Positions 48,657 to 58,382 of a DNA stretch of 64,000 bases are shown here, piece after piece (within the stretch, counting starts at the first letter, position 1; each line of letters starts with the position of its first letter). The stretch spans positions 467,588,379 to 467,652,378 of the forward strand of contig OY856413.1 in NCBI GenBank assembly GCA_963693085.1, given 5' to 3'. The notes beneath the pieces were generated by a model. That model was not told where the DNA came from, searched no databases, and saw nothing but the letters and a program-made list of their open reading frames with translations. The position numbers and the translations under genes are program-made. Source of the DNA: Alisma plantago-aquatica. Taxonomy: Eukaryota > Streptophyta > Magnoliopsida > Alismatales > Alismataceae.

Positions 48657-50760
48657 ATGGTAAAGCATTTTGATCACAATATCTCACTTTGTCTAGGGAA
48701 GCCATTTTTAGATATAGCTCATGTGATGACCAAGGTGGAAAAAGGGACATTGGCTGTGGACATCATGGATCAGACCAAGGTGGTATCCCTTAGCAAGGTT
48801 GTAGGTTTTCCGAATGATGAGGAGGAGGACATTCCTCCTTCTACAGAAGATGAGGCAATAGCGAGTTCTACTGTTGACGCATATCCAGAATTACCACTTG
48901 AAGCATGCTTAGTCAATATCACACATGATTGGATGATAAGCAAGTCACTGCAGGAGTGTGCCAAGATGCTTCTGATGTTGCCGTGCTTCTATGCAAGGTA
49001 CTATGAAGACTTAGGTGAACTCCCACCACCGCTTCAATCATCCTTAATCAGCCCGCCAAAATTGGAGTTGAAGTCGTTTCCACCGCACCTGAAGTACGCA
49101 TTTCTGGCTGAGAAAGAAAAGCTGCCTGTGATTATATCGGCTTATCTGAGTGCCGAGGAGGAGGACCAGCTGCTTATTGTGTTGAAGAACCACCGAGGAG
49201 CATTCGGGTGGTCGGTTGCAGACATCAAGGGGATCTCCCCTACTTTGTGCCAGCACAAGATTCAGCTCGAGGAGGGAGCCAAGTCGGTGATTCAGCCACA
49301 ACGTCGACTAAATCCGAGCATGATGGAGGTTGTTAAGAAGGAGGTGATTAAGCTCCTTTCTGCAGGTATCATCTATGCCATTTTTGACTCGACGTGGGTG
49401 AGTCCTACACAGGTAGTCCCTAAAAAGGGGGGAATCAATGTTACCCATAATCTTCTAAATGAACTTGTCACCACCCGCTTGGTAACTGGGTGGCGTGTTT
49501 GCATAGATTACCGTCGCTTGAATGCCGCTATGCTAAAGGATCACTTTCCTCTTCCGTTTATTGATCAAATTTTAGAGCGCTTAGCCGGCCGATCACATTT
49601 TTGTTTTCTGGATGGTTATTTGGGGTACAATCAAATTTCGATTGATCCTAAGGACCAAGAGAAGTCCACCTTCACTTGTCCTTATGGAACGTTTGTGTAC
49701 CGCCGTATGCCTTTTGGGTTATGTAATGCACCAGCGATCTTTTAGCGTTGTATGCTCGCCATTTTTTCTGATATGGTAGAATGCTGTCTAGAAGTTTTTA
49801 TGGATGATTTCTCTGTTTATGGTGCATCCTTTGATGAGTGTCTTTACAATCTGGATAAGGTGCTGCAACATTGTGAGGACACACATTTGGTCATCAATTG
49901 GGAGAAATGCCACATGATGGTGAGTGAAGGAATAGTGCTAGGACATAAAGTGTCTAGCAAAGGTTTGGAGGTACACCCAGTAAAAATTGAAGTGATTTCC
50001 AAATTGCCCCCACCAAATTCGGTAAAAGGGGTACGGAGTTTCTTAGGTCACGCCGGTTTCTATCGTCGTTTTATAAAAGATTTTTCTAAAATTGCCAAAC
50101 CTTTATCTGAACTTTTAGAAAAAGATGTTGTTTTTGACTTTAATGAAAAATGTCTACATGCGTTCAACGTGCTTAAGGAAAAATTGATTTCCGCACCGGT
50201 TGTGCAAACACCGGATTGGACCAAGCCGTTTGAACTAATGTGTGATGCATCCGATTTTGCGGTTGGGGCTGTGTTGGGACAGCGGGTGGACAATAAACCC
50301 ACTGTGATTTTATATGCATCTAAAACTTTGAATGACACCCAACTCAATTACACGACTACTGAGAAAGAGTTGCTTGTCGTTGTTTTCGCTTTTGAAAAAT
50401 TTCGGCAATATCTAGTTGGATCGAAAGTCGTGGTATGGACGGACCACGCCACCATTAAGTATTTGATGGAGAAAAAGGATGCCAAACCTAGATTGATTAG
50501 GTGGATCTTGCTTTTACAGGAATTTGATATTGAAATCAAGGATAAGGCGGGCATTGAAAATGTGGTCGCGGACCATTTGTCTAGGTTGGAGAGGGTAGAT
50601 GAAAACGATTTACACATACCCATTACCGAGACATTTCCGGACGAACAACTTCTAAAAGTGAATTCGAAAGACCCGTGGTTTTCTTACATTGTTAACTATC
50701 TTGCTTGCAAAATCATCCCGGATGATTGGGCGTACCAAGAGAAGAAGAAATTTTTCCATT
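48657..50760 (+). pseudogene. Reverse transcriptase and RNase H of element F
   Basis: A single frame in two ORFs (48657-49745 and 49752-50798) separated by one TAG (49743) where relatives have Gln (IFQRCM). RT begins near 49300 (QRRLNPSMMEVVKKEV). It shows VSPTQVVPKKGG, the Athila insert and then GWRVCIDYRRLN (near 49490), FLDGYLGYNQI, RRMPFGLCNAP and the active site FMDD (49797-49808). The connection domain ends in [16 protein letters not shown]. RNase H starts [17 protein letters not shown] (50230-50280) and continues with [31 protein letters not shown] and [10 protein letters not shown]; its D-E-D-D residues can be seen. It would copy element RNA into DNA. Apart from the one stop, this part is well preserved. 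The frame is lost near 50760. Confidence 0.9.
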
Positions 50761-51963
50761 CGTTCGTTATTATTTCTGGGATGACCCTATCTTGTTGAAG
50801 CAGTGTAGGGATGGTGTCTTATGCAGGTGTGTGCCGGAGGAGGAATACGAAAGTGTTCTTAGTCATTGTCACACACTACCGACGGGCGGCCACCATGCAA
50901 GCTCTCGCACTGCAGCCAAACTACTGGAAAGTGGTCTATACTGGCCTACCTTGTTTAGGGATGCTTATGAGTTTGTGCGTCAATGTGATTCCTGCCAAAG
51001 GGCGGGTAACATTTCGAAAAGACAAGAGATGCCCCTTAATGTATTTCAGGAGGTTGAGGTATTTGACTTGTGGGGTATAGATTTTATGGGACCCTTTGTT
51101 TCCTCAAATTCTAATTTGTACATTCTTTTGGCTGTTGATTATGTGTCGAAGTGGGTAGAGGCAATACCCACAAGGACTAATGATTTCACTGTAGTGTGCA
51201 GGTTTGTCAAAGAATATATATTTTCTACAGGTTTGGTGTACCAAGGATGATCATAAGTGATGGAGGTACACACTTCCGGAATCAAAAGTTCACAGCACTG
51301 TTGAGAAAGTACGGGGTCAAACACAACATTGGTACCCCGTACCACCTGCAAACTCAAGGAAAAGTGGAGGTCTCCAATCGAGAGATTAAGAAGATCTTAG
51401 AGCGTACGGTGGATTCCACGAGGAAGAATTGGAGTACTCTACTACCGGATGCGTTGTGGGCATACAGGACGGCGTTCAAGACACCTATAGGCACTACACC
51501 TTTTAGGTTGGCTTATGGTTGGTCCTGTCACTTACCGGTGGAACTGGAGCATAAAGCGCATTGGGCGCTGAGGAAGCTAAATCTGAGTTATGATGAAGCG
51601 GGAAAGCAGAGGTTACTTGAACTCAATGAACTTGATGAGCTACGAATGAATGCATATGAAAGCTCGCGGATCTACAAGGAGCGCACAAAGTTGATTCACG
51701 ATCGCCATATTCAAATGCACATTTTCAAGAAAGGAGACCGTGTCCTATTGCTCAACTCCAGGCTGAAGATGTATCCTGGGAAGTTGAAATCCAGATGGAG
51801 TGGACCATTCACAGTAGAGAAGGTCAGACCACATGGCACGATCCTGGTGCGTGATGGCGAGACCACATTCCTGGTCAATGGACAAAGGTTGAAATTGTAT
51901 TTTGGTGAAGATTACACAAGGAAAGTGAATGAGGTCAAACTCATTGCACTTCCAGATGCATGA
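50761..51963 (+). pseudogene. Integrase of element F
   Basis: Two overlapping frames with a shift near 50755 on entry and another near 51225. The zinc-binding N-domain has SHCHTLPTGGHHA and, 30 residues later, RQCDSCQRAG (50995). The catalytic core has the first Asp in WGIDFMGPF (51075), the second in [10 protein letters not shown] (51250), and the Glu in [13 protein letters not shown] (51360). Then follow [18 protein letters not shown], the [16 protein letters not shown]3-like end and a stop at 51961 after LIALPDA. No chromodomain is present, as expected for Athila. The enzyme joins element DNA to the genome. Both frameshifts must be recent, because sense is kept on each side. Confidence 0.9.
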
Positions 51964-52139
51964 GAAGCTTCATGTCGTCTAGCGTAAGATGTTAAATAAG
52001 GGCGCTTGTTGGGAGGCAACCGAGCCATTGGTACTTTAGTTTAGTTTCTTTCACATTTGTAGTTTGATTTGTTTTGACTTTGTTTTTAGTGTAAAAAAGA
52101 TGTTGTGATCGTTTACTCATTGTGCAGGACTGAGGCAGA

Positions 52140-52674
52140 GTCGATACCATCGACCCTTGCATCGATGGTATCGACCTGGGTACACGTTGGCGACTGCAGA
52201 AATCGCATTGCGTCGATACCATCGACGGCCTTGTCGATGGTATCGACACACCAACAGGTTGATCGAAAAGTCGAGGTCGATAGTATCGACATGCAAGTCG
52301 ATACCATCGAGATCTCTGAAGATTTTCAGAAGAAATCGTCTCAGTGAAGTCGATACCATCGACGGTCCTGTCGATGGTATCGACTCAATTATAGGCAGAA
52401 AGTGGCGGCCGGACCTCGCAAGGGTGTTGCCCTAACTGGAGGTCGATACCATCGACTTGCGTTGATAGTATCGACGCGACACGTCACCGATCCACGAGAG
52501 GAGATCAACGGTGATCGCTGCAACTGGATAGTCGGTCTGGGGGATGGGTCGATACCATCGACACATGTCGATAGTATCGACACGTCAGCGATCCAGGCCC
52601 CGCAAATCCAGCCATCGAAGACCGTCGATACCAGCAGTAGTACAAATTGTGCTACCCGCGTCGATGGTATCGAC
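52140..52674 (+). promoter_or_regulatory. Paired GTCGAT-NNN-ATCGAC motif cluster, internal
   Basis: Sites start at 52140/52161, 52212/52233, 52276/52297, 52349/52370, 52442/52461 and 52548/52567. Distances are 21, 21, 21, 21, 19 and 19. A seventh pair is decayed (52624, second half lost; 52660). Centres are ACC, GGT or AGT, and in most pairs the second site is the reverse complement of the first. The cluster lies between the end of pol and a TATA box. Outside the 15-bp sites the sequence is unlike the LTR clusters, so it is not simply a copied LTR block. Confidence 0.85.
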
Positions 52675-52699
52675 GGGCATACAGCAGCGCCGGCCACAA

Positions 52700-52707
52700 C
52701 TATATAT
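52700..52707 (+). promoter_or_regulatory. Putative internal promoter TATA box of element F
   Basis: CTATATAT follows the last motif by 26 bases and precedes the probable start codon of the ATHILA ORF by about 180 bases. The first bases downstream give a plausible leader without an upstream ATG other than 52716, which is in the same frame. Promoter activity is inferred. Confidence 0.5.
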
Positions 52708-52889
52708 GAGAAGGATTGTCGTCATATAACGTCACAACTCCAGAGAAATTCTTCTCCACCTGTGTCGAGCGTATTCCAGAGCAATCTGAGCCCAGCGACG
52801 AGCATCCAGGAGCACGTTCTTCATTGAGCGGAGATTTCCTTCTCCGATCTTCACCGAGCTCTTTCTCTACTTCTACTTCTTCCGCAACC

Positions 52890-54479
52890 ATGGTGCATGT
52901 TGCCGGTGCGTCTTCTTCACGCGCCAACCCGATGGACATTCCAGAGTTCTTGCCTCCACCGACTGCATCGATCCCACGCCCGCGGATTGTCCATCTATCC
53001 GCGGAGGTCAAGAAGATCTACGAGGAGATCATGAAGAGGAAAATTGAGCCGACCCGCTATGTTGACCAGGAGGTGATCCGCAACTTGGGGTTCGAGTCTA
53101 ATATGGCCTACGTTCTAAAAGGGCAGGCGAGACACACGAGTAGGACGCCCGACGAGATGGAATACCATGTTGATGGCCAGCCGTTCTTCGGTGACTGGCC
53201 GACATACAAGGAGTTGGTGGCTGAATTCATGGTGTCGTTGGACGTCTGTGTTGTGCCCAATGACATTGTCGCTACGGATCGCGAGTGGATCAAGGGCCGC
53301 ATTTCTTTTCGGCTTTACAATAATGACTACACTCTCACCCTCTGCCAGTTCAACTCCATCTACAACTGGAACCATGGGCGAAATGACTACCGGCGGCCAG
53401 ACAACCGGACCGACTATGACGCCATCTTCGCCGAGCTTGTGACGGTGCCGCCGGGCAAATATGTGAGCTACCACAATGTAGCGGTAGTAGACTTCGAGAA
53501 TCCGTTCATGTGGATTCTTCATCGGATGCTGTGTTCTACCTTGTTTGCTAGGGGTGATCTATCTCTTAGCAAATTCCAGGAGACGAACTTGTTTTTCTTG
53601 CATAAACTACTGAAGCGCCAAGAGTGCAACTGGGGAGCATTCTTTCTGCAGTGGGTGTTGGCTGTAAAGCGGAGTACGCGGAAGGCGCCAATTCACTTTG
53701 GAGGACTCATTACATCGCTGGCCTCTTACCTTGGGTTAAATTTCCAGCAGCTTACTCCTCTCTCCAGCAGAAGCAAGGTTAATTTGCAGCATCTTCACCG
53801 ATCCAATCTTATCTTGCTTCGAGATGGTTTACCCTATGCTCATTGCCATGTAAACCACACATATCAAGAATGTTCGCTTCTCGACCCTGTCTTCGATATC
53901 AAAGGTTCTCAACATTTCTGATGGCCCATCATAACCATTGCTGACTCCGATGAAGACGGCGGAAACGACGACAACAACAATGATGACGACGAGGCAGAAG
54001 AGGAAGATGAGGCCTACACTCCTCTTCATGCACGAGTAGCACCTCGGAAGCGTCCTCGCATGCATCCGGGTGCATCTTCTTCTTACTAGCCTCCGCCATC
54101 ACCACCACCCTCGTAGCAAAGTGAGGATGTCTACTCAATGTAAGGAATGTATGCTATGCTACAGGACATACAGCAGACACAGCAGCATCACACTGCAGGG
54201 TATACTGGTATTCAGGAGACTACGAACTGGTTACTTGACAATCAGAGGGCAATCTTCAAAAATGAGTGCCTCCTCCTCGACAACCAACAACAGATTCATG
54301 ACAGGTTGCATAGGATGGAGATGCAGCAGCAGCCCTTTTATGATCATTACTGGAGCCAGAACTACTTTGGGGGGTATCCACAACCTCCACCCATGCCCCA
54401 GTATGATCCTAGCTTTCAGGGGAAGTACCCATCCTGGGACCCGACAACCCCACAATACCCACCTCCGCCAGAAGAGTAA
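52890..54479 (+). pseudogene. ATHILA-type ORF (third ORF of element F)
   Basis: Starts MVHVAGASSSRANPMD at 52890; an in-frame ATG at 52716 is possible, but CAACCATGG at 52890 is a better start context and the upstream codons look like leader. The conserved core has RKIEPTRYVDQEVIRNLGF (53038-53094), the WPTYKELVAEFM block (53197-53232), ISFRLYNNDYTLTLCQFNSIY (near 53310, cited in part) and a Leu-rich helical C-part. It fits the ATHILA ORF-1/putative plant transposon protein family, whose role is unknown; an envelope-like role was proposed for some relatives. Stops at 53919 (TGA), 54087 (TAG), 54114 (TAG) and 54141 (TAA) break it. The frame then continues through an acidic run, a basic RKRPR motif (possible nuclear signal), a Gln-rich helix and a Pro/Tyr-rich tail to 54479. 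Confidence 0.8.
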
Positions 54480-54540
54480 ATCGGTATCTCTGTTCCAACC
54501 TTTAAGATTGTTTTTGACTATGAGGCCATAGTCGAATTCA

Positions 54541-54559
54541 AGCTTAGGGGGGGAGTTGG
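54541..54559 (+). other. Internal polypurine-like tract
   Basis: AGCTTAGGGGGGGAGTTGG has the same context as the terminal tract CAAGCTTAGGGGAGTT at 56024-56039. It stands right after the ATHILA ORF. It could prime plus-strand synthesis internally or be a relic of a former 3' end. Confidence 0.5.
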
Positions 54560-56030
54560 AACAACTCTATCTTTTATTTTCTCAGTTTTTCGTTTTATTT
54601 TGTTGTTTCTTGTCATTTATTTCTTGTAATCTTAGTTTGTTTGTAGGATCCACATTCTATCTAGTGTAATTGTGGATGTCTTAAGTCTTGTGTCATCTCA
54701 ATTGCTTGTATATGGGTTAAGGGAAAACAAAAAAAATTTTGAGTGTTCACAAGCTGGTGTTGCTCAACCTTGAGCACATAACTTAAGAAAATGATTGGTT
54801 TTGTCAACTCTAAAACAGAAAATCACAACTGTACATTCCTAATGATTCATGAAAAATGGACAGAATTGGTTGTTTGAGCCTAAACTGACCAAATGATAAT
54901 GAGACTCTAATTTGAAGTAAGAGAGAGAAACCTCTTAACTATTACACAGGTCAGTAAGGAGGGACACATAATAATTTTCAAAGGTTTAGTCAATTAGTCT
55001 TGTGATCTTTCCACCTCATTGTTTTTCACAATCCACCATAAGAATTGGAAGTACTTTACGGTTTTAATATTTTTGATTGCATATCATGTAGATAGGTCTT
55101 GCATTGCAACCGCTTTCATATGTTTTGCATGAAAAAAAAATAGAATAGTTATACATGAACATTAACCTTAGGTGCGTGTCATTTAGCTGCATTCATAATT
55201 TCTATGCATAGAGCACATCATGTAACTTATTTCTTCTCTAAGGGTGATTAAATTGTTCCATACCTTCTAAATAATTCAAATCTTTGAGCTATGTAGAAAA
55301 AGTGAGCCCAACAAATAATTCATTGTCAATTATGGATATAAGGGCTTAAGAAAAAAAGAGTGAAAAAAAATGAAATGAAAAATGAAAAAGAAAAAGAAAT
55401 TATTGAGAAGCAAGTAGAATAAGAAGGAGAAAGGAACATAGTCTCATTCTCATTTTAAGATGAGTAAGTACATGATGTAGCTCAGTTAGATATTCCATCT
55501 CATTTTGAGATGGGAAGTTAGTGCATGCATCATTCCAACCAATCTTAGGCATTAGGGCATGTTCATGTGCAAATGCATCATTTAGGGCACTTTTGCTTTA
55601 TGCATGTTTAAACCGTATAATGCTTTCATTTCTTCCATGAGCCACCCATTCCATCCACCTGTTACTCGAATCGGTAGGCCACTTTGAATTTTTCCTCACT
55701 TATGAATATCAGTAGAGCAGCTTCCATGTAGATGGTAGTTAGGGCGAGCAACGTAGTATAGGAGATCACAAGATGCATCGAGTATGGATCGACGAATTTT
55801 ATTATGTTAACTGCCTTATGTGATAGTGTTCATCAATTTTGAGGTGGGTATCTTTTATGGATGATTACTGTCGCCTTAGTGTAATTATCATTCCGTGGTT
55901 AGTGAGGGCCGGAATGTGAATGTCCGGTGGGGATCATATGGGATGTTTGTTGTGATGATTTGTTCTTTAGTTGACTCTGGCAATTCTATTCTAAGGTTTA
56001 GTTGCTCGAGGGCGAGCAATGTTCAAGCTT

Positions 56031-56039
56031 AGGGGAGTT
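56031..56039 (+). other. Polypurine tract of element F
   Basis: AGGGGAGTT directly before the LTR start TGATGCGATG at 56040. Confidence 0.8.
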
Positions 56040-57654
56040 TGATGCGATGATTTTGAGTCGCATTTATAGACCTGTTTTATTTGTGTTTTATGCATTTATT
56101 AGTCATTTTGGTGGTTAATATTGCATAATTCATCTACTTGTATCTATGATCCTTCTCTATGTCAAATCTCCCTTATTTCCGTATTTTTTAGCATAAGTTA
56201 TTACAAGAATATGTTTTGTTTCGGCTTATGTGGTTTCGTGTTGTAATTTCAGGAAAAACAAGTATCTGTTGATGTTGATACTATCGACAGTGGTCGATAC
56301 CATCGACCGGACCACAGGCAGCCAGCCGCAAGGAGCAGCAAAATCTCGATACTATCGACAGGAGAGTCAATGGTATCGAGATACCATCAGGTTGCTTCAT
56401 AAAAGAGAGTCGATACTATCGACACAAATGTCGATACCATCGACTAGTGGAGCTACATCGACGGTAAAAGGACAAAACTGACGCCTATGAATCTCGATAC
56501 CATCGACTCGAGTCGATGGTATCGAGGTGGCATTAGTCGCGACAAAGAAAAGAAAAGAAGACCAGCCGATACAGTGCAGGGTCGATACCATCGACTCACG
56601 TCGATGGTATCGACACCGTTAGATACATGTTTGCTTCAGATTGATCTAAATTCGATGACTCTGATATTTTGGCGACCTAACTCGGTGATTATACCTAATG
56701 ACGGCAGCCAATAGCAATCTATTACGTCATTAGCTGCTGCACACGTCCCGAGAAGGTGTGGAGAGAAGAACGGAGCCCAGAAGCACGCCCCAACCATTTC
56801 GGACGCCGAAGAAGACGTTTTCCACCACCGAAAGGCGGGAGAACGCGTATTCTATGCCAAGGAACACTTGGATCTTCTATGTTCAGGGGTTTCACTACTC
56901 GATCACATTTTTCTACATGTTCCCCTTTTCTCTACCATTTTTTGCTTTGAGATGAACATGCAGGGCTAATCCCCTTTGTCTTTAGGACCGGGAGTAGCCC
57001 AGGAAATCAGTGTATGACAATTTTATCATAGTAATTCATCATTTATCTCTTAAATCTGTGGTATAATTTCATTTTATCAATTATATTGTTATGCTTGATC
57101 ACCATAATAATAATCTAATGCCCTTAATTACTTTGAAAGAAGAATTAATGGTTGAAAAGAGATGGAATTGACATTAATTGACAAATCCCTTGAACAAGGT
57201 GGTGTAAGGTTAATGGTGGATACCGAGAGATCAGTTTTAATGCACCTAGTTTAGGGTATAGGTTACTACGACGGTGGAACCGACCTAGACATAGGTAGTG
57301 AATTGTACCACGACAGTGGGAAATTCTAATTTCAGGCCACTACCCAGATAGAGAGATAAATCTGAGTATCTATATAGAATTTATTACAATGAAAACTCGC
57401 GGTGAAACTGCAATCCTAAAGATCTCATCTTGAATTTATTAAACTAAACATTTAATCGATTGCTTCGTTTTGTTTTATTTTATTTTCTTTTAATTTTACA
57501 ACAACATCCAACTTTTAACCGGTCTAGCTGATTGCGAGTAGTTAGTAGTAGTCTCCGATAATTCACGTGTCCCTGAGTTTGACTCAGGCCTCACAAAGGC
57601 CTATATTACATTGACGCGTACACTTGTGTTTCTACGCATGTAAAAAGTGTGTCA
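56040..57654 (+). mobile_element. 3' LTR of element F
   Basis: 1615 bases, starts TGATGCGATGA and ends GTGTGTCA before TCCTT. The motif cluster occupies 56274-56614 with the same five pairs as the 5' LTR. Confidence 0.92.
56274..56614 (+). promoter_or_regulatory. Paired GTCGAT-NNN-ATCGAC motif cluster, 3' LTR
   Basis: Sites start at 56274/56293, 56345/56366, 56409/56430, 56493/56512 and 56581/56600, with distances 19, 21, 21, 19 and 19, exactly as in the 5' LTR. The few base changes between LTRs (for example GTCAAT at 56366) hit single arms; spacing is unchanged. Confidence 0.85.
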
Positions 57655-57659
57655 TCCTT
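57655..57659 (+). repeat. Target site duplication of element F, right copy
   Basis: TCCTT, compared with TCTTT on the left. Confidence 0.75.
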
Positions 57660-58348
57660 TCGACTAGATTCCCAATGCTTGACATAAGTTGATTATGTTA
57701 TAGGAAGACGGGAAGGTCTACAACTCTTAGTCAAATGACTACTTGGCGTGGCATTAGTTCAGATGGTCGGAAGTTGGTGTTCCATGATTGTACTAACAGG
57801 TAATTACCAAATATCACCCACGGGCCGCCAGTCATGGCTTTGATGAAATCATCATTGTTGCCCAATTGGATAATATAGTACCCTTTTTCTAGATCTATGG
57901 CTTTGAAGGAGTTGGTAGGCAACCAAAGGATTTCCAGTCTGTTCACCAGAGCCTGAAACCCTATGTTTCTGCCCATCATCTTGATGATAACAACGTGTTT
58001 ATATGGCTCTAGGAGTTGTGGCAGAGCATTAGGGTTCACTGTGATGGCCGAGATTGAAACTGTGTTGTCGATGTGTATATCCTCTGTCATTAAAGTGTCT
58101 GGGGAGACGACCCTAACCTGATCTAAGACTCTATGGCCCATCATGGCATCATGGTAGGACTTCTCTTGGACGTTCGGGACTTCCGATGATGCTTGTGGGT
58201 CAACAATGGAGGCATGGGGGTTGCTGCTAGTGTTCGGCAGGGTGCCAGTCTGCGTAGATACTTGGCCTCGCCCTCCCTTACCACCAACGCAACCTCCTCA
58301 TCCTCGGTCGCCGCTGCCCCCTTGCGGGAACCCTAGTAGAGGCTCCAT
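57660..58348 (-). pseudogene. LINE ORF1, N-terminal part (DUF4283)
   Basis: Starts MEPLLGFPQGGS at 58348, in frame with the longer ORF at 58144-57731 apart from one TGA codon at 58300. The DUF4283 core is clear: HVVIIKMMGRNIGFQALVN, L-E-I-L-W, F-K-A-I-D-L-E-K-G-Y-Y-I-I-Q, M-T-G-G-P-W-V-I-F-G-N-Y-L and V-Q-S-W. After it come a TGA (57733-57731) and a TAA, then the frame runs on to the F junction with SSIGNLV, which joins in sense to GKTTKID on the other side of F. DUF4283 plus zinc knuckle is the standard plant LINE ORF1. Confidence 0.85.
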
Positions 58349-58369
58349 CTTCCTTGTAATGAGGTTGTT

Positions 58370-58382
58370 AATAAAACTTAGA
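58370..58382 (+). repeat. Target site duplication of the LINE, right copy
   Basis: AATAAAACTTAGA, identical to 39649-39661. Confidence 0.9.

Larger units (their letters stand above)
54480..56039 (+). mobile_element. 3' non-coding region of element F
   Basis: About 1.5 kb without ORFs. It holds an A-rich run (55345-55400), a second polypurine-like tract near its start (54541-54559) and the functional one at its end. TTGCTCG/CGAGCAA at 56002-56019 forms a perfect 7-bp stem with a 4-base loop just before the polypurine tract. Confidence 0.75.
44689..57654 (+). mobile_element. Element F: Athila-type Ty3/gypsy retrotransposon
   Basis: A 13.0-kb element with LTRs of 1612 and 1615 bases, a PBS of the tRNA-Asp type, gag, pol in the order protease-RT-RNase H-integrase, then a third ORF of the ATHILA ORF family, a long 3' non-coding part and a polypurine tract. 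The PBS, RT active site FMDD, GWR(V/M)CIDYRRLN block and extra 3' ORF together place it in the Athila lineage. It is the youngest layer of the nest: it interrupts the LINE, and its LTRs differ at only about six of the first 110 positions. All genes carry stops or frameshifts. Its repeated GTCGAT-NNN-ATCGAC motifs are described separately. Confidence 0.93.
39662..58369 (-). mobile_element. Full-length LINE (L1-type), split by element F
   Basis: Antisense non-LTR retrotransposon of about 5.7 kb once element F (44689-57654) is removed. It has a 13-bp target duplication, a 3' end reading TTGAATAAAAA (AATAAA signal plus short A tail, minus strand) and both ORFs. ORF1 begins at 58348 with DUF4283 and a zinc knuckle. 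ORF2 begins at 43754 with endonuclease, RT, zf-RVT and a C-terminal RNase H. Stops and frameshifts break both. The 5' end lies about 20 bases before the ORF1 start codon, so either the 5' UTR is very short or the element is slightly 5'-truncated. Confidence 0.88.

Noticed and set aside
52389..52697. ORFs rich in Val-Asp-Thr-Ile and Ser-Ile-Pro-Ser-Thr within the motif arrays
   Set aside because: These peptides are only the translation of GTCGATACCATCGAC sites in the various frames; they are also seen on the opposite strand and in both LTRs.
52716..53921. An intact 401-codon host gene
   Set aside because: Position after integrase, the conserved ATHILA-type core and continuation in the same frame beyond four stops to 54479 show that it is the broken third ORF of element F.
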